Source: a virus
DNA length: 36,295 nt
Virus record (IMG/VR): IMGVR_UViG_3300027969_000232
Span: 1-36,295 of that record
Reading direction: 5' to 3' (one strand)
Within the stretch, counting starts at the first letter, position 1. The number at the start of each line of letters is the position of its first letter. Positions 11,952 through 20,126 of this stretch are shown here, piece after piece. A program made the position numbers and the translations under genes. The notes under the pieces are model-generated. The model searched no databases, was not told where the DNA came from, and saw nothing but the letters and a program-made list of their open reading frames with translations.

Positions 11952-13198
11952 GTTTACCTAATTATACACAAGCAATCATAAAAAAATGTTCGATAGATAA
12001 TATCGACGTTTCATTGCATGTCAGACAATTGTATGTTTCATCTTCGATATTGACACCTTATATAACAGCAAAAATATCTATAGCTGATGTTAGTTCATTG
12101 CAGGACGCATTATATGAACCAGGCAAACCTGTATCTATTGTTTATACTGGCGGTGATAGCTCTATTATCCGTGAATATAATTTAGTTACTATGGGAAGCA
12201 TGGGCGGAACTAAAGATCAAAATAATCGTGCAGGTAAAACTGAAATTATTGCAATAAGCAGATGTTATTTTGATATGCAAAATGAGCATACAAGCCATCA
12301 TCAAAACATTCCGACTTCTGAGGTATTTAGAAAATTACATAATGAATTAGTTCCGGGATCAAAAATAGATATAACAAAAACTAAAGGTTTGATTTCAGAT
12401 ATTGAACCATTTCATTTGCGTGGAATTAGATTGGGTAGAGCCATAAACATGGTTAGAAATCGTATGACAGATGATAAGTATAAATCTGCTTCATATGTAT
12501 ATTATGTTGATCAAAATTCTGATTATCATTGCGTCCCGCTAGAACAATTATTCGATAAAGCAGCAGGACCTAAATATATTCAAAGAGTTGCAGGGATTAG
12601 TTTTCTTAAAGAACATGACACATTAGCATACAATATCATTTCTATGAAAAGAGGATCGACTAAATCGGGATATGGTAGCGACGATGCTTCTGCGTATCAA
12701 TCAACACAAAGACAACGAGGCGGCGCAACCAATGAAGGTTGGGATTGGGCTAGCGGTTCATATACTGCACCTATCGCAAAATCGTATAAACTATCTTCTG
12801 TTAAAACAAAAGGCTCACCAGGTGATGAAATTCTTACCACTCAGGGTGCTGACGCAGCGGGAACAGTAAATCACAATTTCATGATTGACTCTAATCAAAA
12901 AAGTTCTGCAGATTTTGAAGCGGATATTGCAAAGAAAAATATATTGAAATCTTTGATCATGCAAGGTTCATCATTAATTAATGTTCCCCTCGAGGGTGGA
13001 TTAAACTCGTATGTCGGGAAGGGATGCTATCTTGATATACCTTCTGATATAGGAGATGGAGACAGCAATAAATCTTTGTATGGCGGCCAACACTTAGTGA
13101 TCGCTCAAGGAGAATATATATTTCAAGATCAAAATGGCATGATGGGTATTGCTGCAATACAAACATCAAGTGGCGGTAAACAAGGGAGTTTAGGTTAA
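11948..13198 (+). CDS. Baseplate hub protein, gp27-like, 416 aa
   Basis: Starts at ATG 11948 overlapping gp53. The opening DNIDVSLHVRQLYVSSSILTPYITAKISIADVSSLQD and the segment IIREYNLVTMGSMG...KTEIIAIS with RCYF resemble the first beta-barrel of hub proteins of the gp27/late-control-D class; IPTSEVFRKLHNELVPGSKI and RLGRAINMVRNRM continue the pattern. T4 gp27 has 391 residues. It is followed at once by a gp5-like OB-fold, the partner of gp27 in the T4 hub. Residues about 235-260 are Ser/Gly/Gln-rich. The C-terminus (LNSYVGKGCYLDIPSD, VIAQGEYIFQ) looks like an insertion-tolerant beta region. Named by context and pattern, so moderately certain. Confidence 0.7.
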   Translation: MSLPNYTQAIIKKCSIDNIDVSLHVRQLYVSSSILTPYITAKISIADVSSLQDALYEPGKPVSIVYTGGDSSIIREYNLVTMGSMGGTKDQNNRAGKTEIIAISRCYFDMQNEHTSHHQNIPTSEVFRKLHNELVPGSKIDITKTKGLISDIEPFHLRGIRLGRAINMVRNRMTDDKYKSASYVYYVDQNSDYHCVPLEQLFDKAAGPKYIQRVAGISFLKEHDTLAYNIISMKRGSTKSGYGSDDASAYQSTQRQRGGATNEGWDWASGSYTAPIAKSYKLSSVKTKGSPGDEILTTQGADAAGTVNHNFMIDSNQKSSADFEADIAKKNILKSLIMQGSSLINVPLEGGLNSYVGKGCYLDIPSDIGDGDSNKSLYGGQHLVIAQGEYIFQDQNGMMGIAAIQTSSGGKQGSLG

Positions 13199-13199
13199 T

Positions 13200-13511
13200 A
13201 TGGCATCTTATGGTCGTGGTCGTGGGTTCAATTATTTTATAGGTGAAGTTGTTAGTGTCAATTCTCCGTATCAGGATGGTAGCGTAAAGGTTCGCGCATA
13301 CGGCACTGAGGATGATAAAGCTAAAATCCCAGATGATGCGCTGAGATGGTACAAAGTATTGATGCCGGTGACACATGCACAAATACCCGGACACGGCGGC
13401 ATCCACGGGCTGCTGAAGGGCTCTGTGGTGATGTGTATATACCTTGACGACTTCGAACAAATTCCTATGGTGATCGGAACATTAACTTCATCAGGCAAAC
13501 CTAAAAAGTAA
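13200..13511 (+). CDS. 5: gp5-type OB-fold hub protein, 103 aa
   Basis: The protein corresponds to the N-terminal OB-fold of T4 gp5 only: FIGEVVSVNSPYQDGSVKVRAYG, LRWYKVLMPVTHA, GLLKGSVVMCIYLDDFEQIPMVIGTL. In T4 this domain sits on gp27 and carries lysozyme and needle domains on the same chain. Here the reading frame stops after the OB-fold; the needle is a separate gene at 14133 and no lysozyme part is present. ATG 13200 is two bases after the hub stop. Same fold as VgrG/gpV OB domains, so binding to the preceding hub protein is expected. Confidence 0.82.
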   Translation: MASYGRGRGFNYFIGEVVSVNSPYQDGSVKVRAYGTEDDKAKIPDDALRWYKVLMPVTHAQIPGHGGIHGLLKGSVVMCIYLDDFEQIPMVIGTLTSSGKPKK

Positions 13512-13521
13512 AGAGAAAAAA

Positions 13522-14121
13522 ATGGCAATTACAATTGATAACTTTTCAATCGGAATACCTGCATCAGCAAGACCAGCAGAGGATCCTAGACTTATAGATG
13601 GATTAAAAGGACTTGAAACCCTTCACGGGACCTTACAGAATAGCATTGATAACATTTACAATTTATCATATAAACTGACAGGTGGCGAAATACTAAAGAA
13701 TTTTGATCTTCCTAGCATAGGTGCTCAAATTTTTGATGGTAATAGCGATGCAGCAAAATTCATCAAACAATTCGATCCTAATAATAAAAGCGGAGCAGTC
13801 GGTTTTGCATTAGGATTAGTAGATAAGATTAATTCTGAATTAGACGAAGGTAAATTGTTGAAGGACTTGATGGGTCCTCAAGTTGCATGTCTCGTCACTT
13901 CATTCGTTGACATAAGCAATATTATCCCTACTCTATCATTGAATTTTCCTGATATTGTTGGCATGTTAAAAAATAAACTACAAGAAATTCAAAATGCTAT
14001 GACCTCAGCAATCGACGGTTTACTAGCACCTGTTAGAAACCTGATAACATCTTTAACAGATGCTTTACAGAAAGTGAATGATTTAATTGGAAAAATTGCT
14101 GCTTGTGCTAGTGCAACTTAA
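13522..14121 (+). CDS. Helical protein between gp5 OB-fold and spike, 199 aa
   Basis: AGAG lies just upstream of ATG 13522. No family recognised. The N-terminus (IDNFSIGIPASARPAEDP) is extended; most of the rest should be helical, with SLNFPDIVGMLKNKLQEIQN and LLAPVRNLITSLTDALQKVNDLI as amphipathic, perhaps coiled-coil segments. No transmembrane helix of usual length. It lies between the separated gp5 OB-fold and beta-helix genes, where T4 gp5 has its lysozyme, so it may be a spike linker, chaperone or tail-lumen protein. Only the position supports this. Confidence 0.65.
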   Translation: MAITIDNFSIGIPASARPAEDPRLIDGLKGLETLHGTLQNSIDNIYNLSYKLTGGEILKNFDLPSIGAQIFDGNSDAAKFIKQFDPNNKSGAVGFALGLVDKINSELDEGKLLKDLMGPQVACLVTSFVDISNIIPTLSLNFPDIVGMLKNKLQEIQNAMTSAIDGLLAPVRNLITSLTDALQKVNDLIGKIAACASAT

Positions 14122-14132
14122 AGGAATATACA

Positions 14133-14852
14133 ATGGGTAAAATTGCAGACGATCTCGAAAGCCTCGTAAAATCAACTGAGGATGCTATAAAATTAGCTAG
14201 AACTGTTTTTTCAGGAAGAACTCCTGATGCCGGTGAAAATAATAAGGGTCAATACCCTTTGCGAAATGTGATGGAATATATCGGCGGGCATAGACAAGTG
14301 TTTGATAGTACACCGGGTGCTAGGATTGTTGAACAAGCTCATGGTTCAGGCACATTTCAACAATGGTCTGAAGACGGTTCAGAAATTCGTGTTGTTGTCA
14401 GCAATAAGTATGAACACCTCAAGGCAGGATATACTTTAACTGTCAATCAAAACGGCGATATTAAGATTGATGGGCATTGCAGAGTTTCTGTTGGCGGTGG
14501 TGCCCATGTTGAGGTTGCAGGTGATGTGTCATTAGTATCAACTGGAACCATTACCCAATACGCAGCAAAAGACATTAACCTTGTCGCAGGCGGTAAAATC
14601 AATATTCTTGGCAATAAGAGTTTGAATTTGACAACTGATGGAACACATACAGTCCGTGTAGGTAAAGATCACAAATCAACCGTTCACGGCAATTCAGACA
14701 ATAAAGTTGACGGCAATTCAACTACAAGAACTACAGGAAATGAATCTGCAATCATTGGCGGAACTAAAGATATATCAGTTGCTGGTGCAACATCTATTAC
14801 TTCAAGTGCCGCAATGACATTAAAAGGCAAAACTATAGACCTAAATCCGTAA
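14133..14852 (+). CDS. Beta-helical cell-puncturing spike, gp5 C-domain-like, 239 aa
   Basis: Residues about 180-225 form V-x-G-x5 octads (VHGNSDNK, VDGNSTTR, TTGNESAI, IGGTKDIS, VAGATSIT), the diagnostic repeat of the T4 gp5 triple-stranded beta-helix needle. Residues 40-90 (RNVMEYIGGHRQVFDSTPGA, GTFQQWSEDGSE) and 110-150 (GDIKIDGHCRVSVGGG, VEVAGDVSLVSTG) are further strand-turn units of the kind found before spikes. It would trimerise and pierce the outer membrane. Separate from the OB-fold gene at 13200, unlike T4. AAGGA precedes ATG 14133. Confidence 0.85.
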   Translation: MGKIADDLESLVKSTEDAIKLARTVFSGRTPDAGENNKGQYPLRNVMEYIGGHRQVFDSTPGARIVEQAHGSGTFQQWSEDGSEIRVVVSNKYEHLKAGYTLTVNQNGDIKIDGHCRVSVGGGAHVEVAGDVSLVSTGTITQYAAKDINLVAGGKINILGNKSLNLTTDGTHTVRVGKDHKSTVHGNSDNKVDGNSTTRTTGNESAIIGGTKDISVAGATSITSSAAMTLKGKTIDLNP

Positions 14853-14877
14853 TGCGGAGTCTCAATAAGGAAAAACA

Positions 14878-15297
14878 ATGTCAAGAATAGACACAAATGT
14901 AACTACAAGTAAAAAAGAAAAACGTTACAGTGATCTTGCAATGGGATTTACTATGTCACCCGTGACTGGTAATATTGCTATGGTTTATGATGAACAATCA
15001 GTCAAACAAGCAATAAAAACATTGATCTTGACTAAACCTGGTGAGCGATTCTATAATAAAGATTATGGGACAAGTGTTCATGATATGTTATTTGATATGA
15101 TTGATCCTATCACTGCTGAAAATATAAAAATGAGTATTGAAGAAGCTATTAAAAATTATGAACCTCGGGTTGAAACGCTCGAGGTTCGAGTAGTAGGTGA
15201 TGAAGTAAATCTACAGTATGTAATCAATATATTTTTCAGAATAATAAATATACCTGAGGTCCAAACAATGGACATAATCCTAAAAAGAGTTCGTTGA
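14878..15297 (+). CDS. 25: Baseplate wedge gp25, 139 aa
   Basis: A single GPW/gp25 domain: RYSDLAMGF...VYDEQSVKQAIKTLILTKPGERFYNKDYG, MLFDMIDPITAENIKMSIEEAI and the conserved EPR loop (E95-P96-R97 in NYEPRVETLEV). The length is close to T4 gp25 (132). gp25 binds gp6 and gp53 at the wedge core and is where sheath assembly begins; it is homologous to TssE of type VI secretion. AAGGA is 7 bases upstream of ATG 14878, and the next gene starts 3 bases after the stop. Confidence 0.95.
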   Translation: MSRIDTNVTTSKKEKRYSDLAMGFTMSPVTGNIAMVYDEQSVKQAIKTLILTKPGERFYNKDYGTSVHDMLFDMIDPITAENIKMSIEEAIKNYEPRVETLEVRVVGDEVNLQYVINIFFRIINIPEVQTMDIILKRVR

Positions 15298-15300
15298 AGC

Positions 15301-17139
15301 ATGTCAAATTCATCTATTAATCTAGTAAACTTAGATTTTGCAACCTTAAAATCTAGCCTAAAAACATATATGTCAGCGCAAAATATATTCAAAGATTATA
15401 ACTTTGATGGATCTGCAATGGATGCTTTGCTTGATGTTCTTGCATACAACACATACAAAAATGCTTTCTATCTAAACATGGTAGGCGCAGAAGGTTTCCT
15501 AGATTCGGCACAGATGAAAGGTTCTATATTTTCACATGCTAAAGAACTGAATTATCTACCCAGATCTGCGAGAAGTTCTTCTGCAAACGTCACGATAAAT
15601 TTTACAGCAACAAGTGCAAGCCAACCTTACGTTATTCGTAAAGGTGAAACCTTTAGCACAATTATAAACCAAACCTCATATGTGTTTAGTGTCGCTGATG
15701 ATCAAATATTGACTTCAGCAAATAACACATATACTTCTACCTTCAACATTTATGAAGGTTCATATGTGACAGATAATTATATAGTTCTTGATAGTGACAT
15801 CTCACAGACATTTATTATTAGTAACGTTGATGTTGACACAGATTCCATCTCTGTTTTAGTCTATGAACACGGTTCTACCACACCTTCTGTTTACGCCAGA
15901 GCAACTTCACTATTAGGATTAAATTCACAATCAAAAGTCTATTTTATTCAAGCAAATTCTACTGGCAAATATGAGATAATTTTCGGTGATGATGTTATCG
16001 GAAAAAGACCTTTGCCCGGAAGTACAGTCATTATTGATTATCGTGTTACTGCAGGTCTTGCTGGTAATGGTGGAAAGAATTTCATAATAAATTTTGATCC
16101 TACTGGAAGTGGCGAATTAACTTCATCAGTTGCCACAACCACTAACAAATATTCACCTGAAGCAGCCGGTCAATACTCTGCAAATGGTGATGACGCAGAA
16201 AGCATTGAGTCAGTAAGATATTATGCACCTCGTCATTTCCAGACACAAGAACGTGCTATTACTACGAATGATTATGAAACAATTCTTAAGATGCAATATC
16301 CTGAAATCGGCGCTATATCTGTTTATGGTGGAGAAGATGCAACACCACCTAGATATGGTAAAGTTTTCATTGCAATTGATATTAAAAATGTTGATGGGTT
16401 ACCCACATCCAAGAAAAACGAATATTACAATTTCTTAAAATCTCGTATGCCTCTTTCGATTGATCCTATATTCATTCAACCTGAAATGACATATGTTCAA
16501 GTCAATTCTCGTGTAAAATATAACGTTAACGAAACCACTAGAACTTCAAATAATATCAAGGCAGGAATATCGTTGGCTATTTCTGAATTTGCATCAAAAT
16601 ATCTAAATAATTTCAAAGCAGCTCTTTATTATTCAAAATTGACATCTGCAATTGATGCTGTTGATAATAGCATTGTATCAAATCAAACAAAACTATACGT
16701 CTATAAGAAATTAAGTCTGTCAACTGACATACCTCAAAATTTAGTTATAGATTTCAACATGCCATTGAAGAAAACTTACTATGTTTTAAACACCTTAATA
16801 TCAAATAAATCAGTAACTCAAGATGACGTTGAGATGGCACATTCACTTCATTCTTCATTATTTATCTATAATGGAAGTATTTGCGAATTGGAAGATAATG
16901 GTGCTGGTGTGGTTCGTATAATCAGAAAAACTGATCATGTCGTTGTCAAGAATATTGGAACTATCAATTATGAAACTGGTAGAGTACTGCTGAATAATTT
17001 TTCAGTAGATTCATATGATGGCAATTACTTCAACCTATACATCACCCCACGAGAATCAGATGTAGTGATTAAGAAAAATGAAATTCTGTATATTGAATCT
17101 TCTGGAATTAATGTAACTGTAGAACCTGTGAGAATCTAA
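15301..17139 (+). CDS. 6: Baseplate wedge gp6 (baseplate-J type), 612 aa
   Basis: N-terminal LVNLDFATLKSSLKTYMSAQNIFKDYNFDGSAMDALLDVLAYN, followed by LNMVGAEGFLDSAQMKGSIFSHAKELNY, is the gp6 signature; further on come KVYFIQANSTGKYEIIFGDDVIGKRP, HFQTQERAITTNDYETILKMQYPEI and ISLAISEFASKYLNNFKAAL. T4 gp6 has 660 residues. gp6 forms the inner iris ring of the baseplate with gp7 and gp53 and triggers sheath contraction. It follows gp25 as in other contractile injection systems. The TAA stop overlaps the gp7 ATG (TAATG). Confidence 0.96.
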   Translation: MSNSSINLVNLDFATLKSSLKTYMSAQNIFKDYNFDGSAMDALLDVLAYNTYKNAFYLNMVGAEGFLDSAQMKGSIFSHAKELNYLPRSARSSSANVTINFTATSASQPYVIRKGETFSTIINQTSYVFSVADDQILTSANNTYTSTFNIYEGSYVTDNYIVLDSDISQTFIISNVDVDTDSISVLVYEHGSTTPSVYARATSLLGLNSQSKVYFIQANSTGKYEIIFGDDVIGKRPLPGSTVIIDYRVTAGLAGNGGKNFIINFDPTGSGELTSSVATTTNKYSPEAAGQYSANGDDAESIESVRYYAPRHFQTQERAITTNDYETILKMQYPEIGAISVYGGEDATPPRYGKVFIAIDIKNVDGLPTSKKNEYYNFLKSRMPLSIDPIFIQPEMTYVQVNSRVKYNVNETTRTSNNIKAGISLAISEFASKYLNNFKAALYYSKLTSAIDAVDNSIVSNQTKLYVYKKLSLSTDIPQNLVIDFNMPLKKTYYVLNTLISNKSVTQDDVEMAHSLHSSLFIYNGSICELEDNGAGVVRIIRKTDHVVVKNIGTINYETGRVLLNNFSVDSYDGNYFNLYITPRESDVVIKKNEILYIESSGINVTVEPVRI

Positions 17140-20126
17140 TGTCGAATATTGAAAAGAATATTTCTCAGTTTATCAAAAATCAATTCCCTGTTATTTACAG
17201 GGAAGAAGGTGATTTGTTTGTTGAATTTGCGACTAAATATTATGAATGGATGGAACAATCGAACAATGTTTTATATTATTCAAGAAATTTTTTAGAAAAT
17301 AGAGATATTGATGAGACTGTAGATGATTTTATCATAAGATTCAAAAATAAGTATCTAAATGATATTCAAATTGACACTGTTTCTAGTTCAAGAAATCTAG
17401 TAAAACATTCATTAGATTTATATCGTGCAAAGGGAACTGAGCGTGCTATTGACACGTTTTTTCGTGCTGTATATGGCGCACCTGCTGAAATTTATTACCC
17501 AGGTAAAGACGTTTTTCGCCTATCAGATGGAAGATGGGTTAAGCCTATCTACCTCGAAGTCAATGAAAGTGAACACAATGTTTTTTTTGCTGGCAAACAG
17601 ATTGTAGGTTTGAATAGTGGAGCTACAGCTTTCGTTGAGCGATACATCAAACGCAAAATTAAATCAAAATATATTCACATATTTTACATATCTGCAATTA
17701 ACGGAGAATTTGTAACAGGTGAATCTTTGACGTTGCCCGATCAGACGACTTTGAAAAACATACCTAAAGTTATTGGGTCAGTGACAACACTTGATGTTAT
17801 TGCAGGAAGCAGCGGGTTTGCAATTGGCGATATTGTCAATATATCTTCTGAAAACGGCAATCAAGGTAAAGCAAGAGTTACTGCAATCGCAGACGTTACA
17901 GGACTTGTGACATTTAATTTAACAGATAGTGGATGGGGTTATACTTCAAATGCTCAAATCCTAGTTTCTGATAAAGTTTTAACTCTTAGCAATGTTGTTG
18001 CAGGTCCTGCAACAACAGATTTGCCTTTTAAATTATTCGAGACTATCAAACAACCTTTAGCTAATATCGCCCTTAGAAATGCAAATGATACTATTTCAAT
18101 TGCTAATGGTGATTATCTTTACACATATTATTCAAATAATAAATTAGCAGGAACAGGTCGAGTTTTATCATATACTTCAAATGGTTCTACAAACGGTGAA
18201 GTTTTTGTTGCAGAAGTTTATAACACACTCGGACCAGTCGTTCAGCCATCTGCAAACTTGGCAGGAACTGTTTCTGTAACTTTGAATGATACACCTGTTA
18301 CGGGATATAGCACTATAACTGCTAACTCAACAATCATTGATGGCACAGGAACTGATTTTGTAAGCAATATTAGACCAGGTCAGATTATTAAATTATTTGC
18401 GTATAATAGCAATAACGTATTATTGAGTATTCAAGACAAAAAAGTTTCAAGTATAGCTAATACTACTCGTCTTACTCTGACAACAAATTCGACAACAACT
18501 TCTTCTAAAGTCATAATTCAATCTATAGGTTCATTAGGTATAACTGGATCAGGAACTTCTTTCAATACTCAATTTGTTTATGGTGACACAATTGCAATTT
18601 TTGGTAATTCTTCTAGTTATGTTTTGAGAACTGTCAATGCTGTTACAAACGCAACATATTTAACTATTCAGGAGAATATTGATTTTAGTAACACTTCATG
18701 CAATTATGCTAATGTGTCATACGACTATAAAGTATATACTGGAGGCAACACATTAAGTGCGAATATTTCAACAAGAACTGATAAATCTGTTACAGCTAAT
18801 ATTATGGGTGAGTCTGCAAATTTGACGTTATATGTCACGGGCATTAATGGGCAATACACAAACAATCAAATCGTGTATCAACTGAATGCAAATAATGTTG
18901 AAATTGCTAATGCAATTGTAGTTTCTTCTCAAATCACCGTAGGTTCGAATGTTCTTTATAGTGTTCAGAATTCTAACGGCGTATTTGTTGTAGGCGGTCA
19001 ACCTATTAATTCAAGATATGCTAATGGAAAAAATACAGGATTTATTGGCACTTTATCTAGAGTTGATATGAGTATAGGTATTACTGATATTGCAGGTGCA
19101 GGTTCGTTTACTGATACCACATACAACTATGTCTATGGTGTTGACTCTTCGTCAAATGCTTCTATATCTAGAATAAGTTCAGGTACTTTAGCTGATTTTA
19201 GTATAACTAATACAATGACATATTCTGAAACTATCATAATATCAACAGATAGAATAACTAAATATGCAAATGTAAGATTAAATTCTACTGTATTCGGGTT
19301 TCCTGCTAACGTAACTGCAAATGTAATTTCACATAACTTGATAGATATATTGCCGCCTTCTCCATATGATATAATCATTGGCGGAATATCATCTTTGACC
19401 GGCATCAACCCAGGTAAGAATTATGACGTAGCACCCTTTGTCACGTTATATGAACCTGAAGTTGCTATTTTCGGTCTAAGAGATCTTGAGTTGCAAATAA
19501 CAAATCTTGTTGGCGGATATTTCTCACCTGGCGAGTTAGTTTATCAAACTTCCGGTGCTAGAGGCATCGTGAAGGAAGCAAATTCTACTAATGTTAGTGT
19601 AAAGAGATTAAACTTTGCAAATAGTTTCTTACTCACGGAAAATATCACTGGCTCTTTGACAGGATCTTATGCAAATGTAATTTCATTCTTTACTTCACCT
19701 GGTGCAACTCCTATAGGTTTGAATGCTTTAGTTTCTGCTAATGTGCAAACTTCTTCAGGTTCTGTTAGCAAGTTAGAAGTATATGATTCCGGTTTCGGAT
19801 ATTTACCTGATGAAGTTACAAAATTTGTTTCAAGTGATGGAACAAGAACAGGTACTACAAAAATAAATTTAGGCAAAAAAGGAATGTCTGAAGGTTTCTA
19901 TAAGAATAAAAAAGGTCAATTGAGTGCGTCTAAATACATTTATGACGGCGAATATTATCAAGATTTTTCGTATGAAATTATCACTGAAATTCATGTCGAT
20001 AAATATGCTGATATGATTAAAAAGGTATTACACGTTGCAGGGACTAAATTTTTCTCATCAACAATTTTATCTGACATAGCAAATAATTCAACGAACATTA
20101 TAACTGAAATTACGAAAGAATCATAA
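17139..20126 (+). CDS. 7: Baseplate wedge initiator gp7, 995 aa
   Basis: The first 140 residues (NISQFIKNQFPVIYREEGDLFVEFATKYYEWME, then LVKHSLDLYRAKGTERAIDTFFRAVYG) match the gp7-type initiator of marine T4-like phages; T4 gp7 has 1032 residues. gp7 connects gp6, gp8 and gp10 and starts wedge assembly. The middle and C-terminal parts are Asn/Ser/Thr-rich beta modules: at least two GTG/SGT-F copies (18298-18530 and 18538-18730) and several GE-type copies (17695-17790, 18830-19060, 19500-19690). The end (KKGQLSASKYIYDGEYYQDFSYEI, VLHVAGTKFFSS) is a conserved C-terminal element. It overlaps gp8 as TAATG. Confidence 0.85.
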   Translation: MSNIEKNISQFIKNQFPVIYREEGDLFVEFATKYYEWMEQSNNVLYYSRNFLENRDIDETVDDFIIRFKNKYLNDIQIDTVSSSRNLVKHSLDLYRAKGTERAIDTFFRAVYGAPAEIYYPGKDVFRLSDGRWVKPIYLEVNESEHNVFFAGKQIVGLNSGATAFVERYIKRKIKSKYIHIFYISAINGEFVTGESLTLPDQTTLKNIPKVIGSVTTLDVIAGSSGFAIGDIVNISSENGNQGKARVTAIADVTGLVTFNLTDSGWGYTSNAQILVSDKVLTLSNVVAGPATTDLPFKLFETIKQPLANIALRNANDTISIANGDYLYTYYSNNKLAGTGRVLSYTSNGSTNGEVFVAEVYNTLGPVVQPSANLAGTVSVTLNDTPVTGYSTITANSTIIDGTGTDFVSNIRPGQIIKLFAYNSNNVLLSIQDKKVSSIANTTRLTLTTNSTTTSSKVIIQSIGSLGITGSGTSFNTQFVYGDTIAIFGNSSSYVLRTVNAVTNATYLTIQENIDFSNTSCNYANVSYDYKVYTGGNTLSANISTRTDKSVTANIMGESANLTLYVTGINGQYTNNQIVYQLNANNVEIANAIVVSSQITVGSNVLYSVQNSNGVFVVGGQPINSRYANGKNTGFIGTLSRVDMSIGITDIAGAGSFTDTTYNYVYGVDSSSNASISRISSGTLADFSITNTMTYSETIIISTDRITKYANVRLNSTVFGFPANVTANVISHNLIDILPPSPYDIIIGGISSLTGINPGKNYDVAPFVTLYEPEVAIFGLRDLELQITNLVGGYFSPGELVYQTSGARGIVKEANSTNVSVKRLNFANSFLLTENITGSLTGSYANVISFFTSPGATPIGLNALVSANVQTSSGSVSKLEVYDSGFGYLPDEVTKFVSSDGTRTGTTKINLGKKGMSEGFYKNKKGQLSASKYIYDGEYYQDFSYEIITEIHVDKYADMIKKVLHVAGTKFFSSTILSDIANNSTNIITEITKES

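Noticed and set aside
12978-13460. 160-residue antisense frame over the hub end and the OB-fold gene
   Set aside because: Overlaps two well-supported genes on the other strand and shows no family features.
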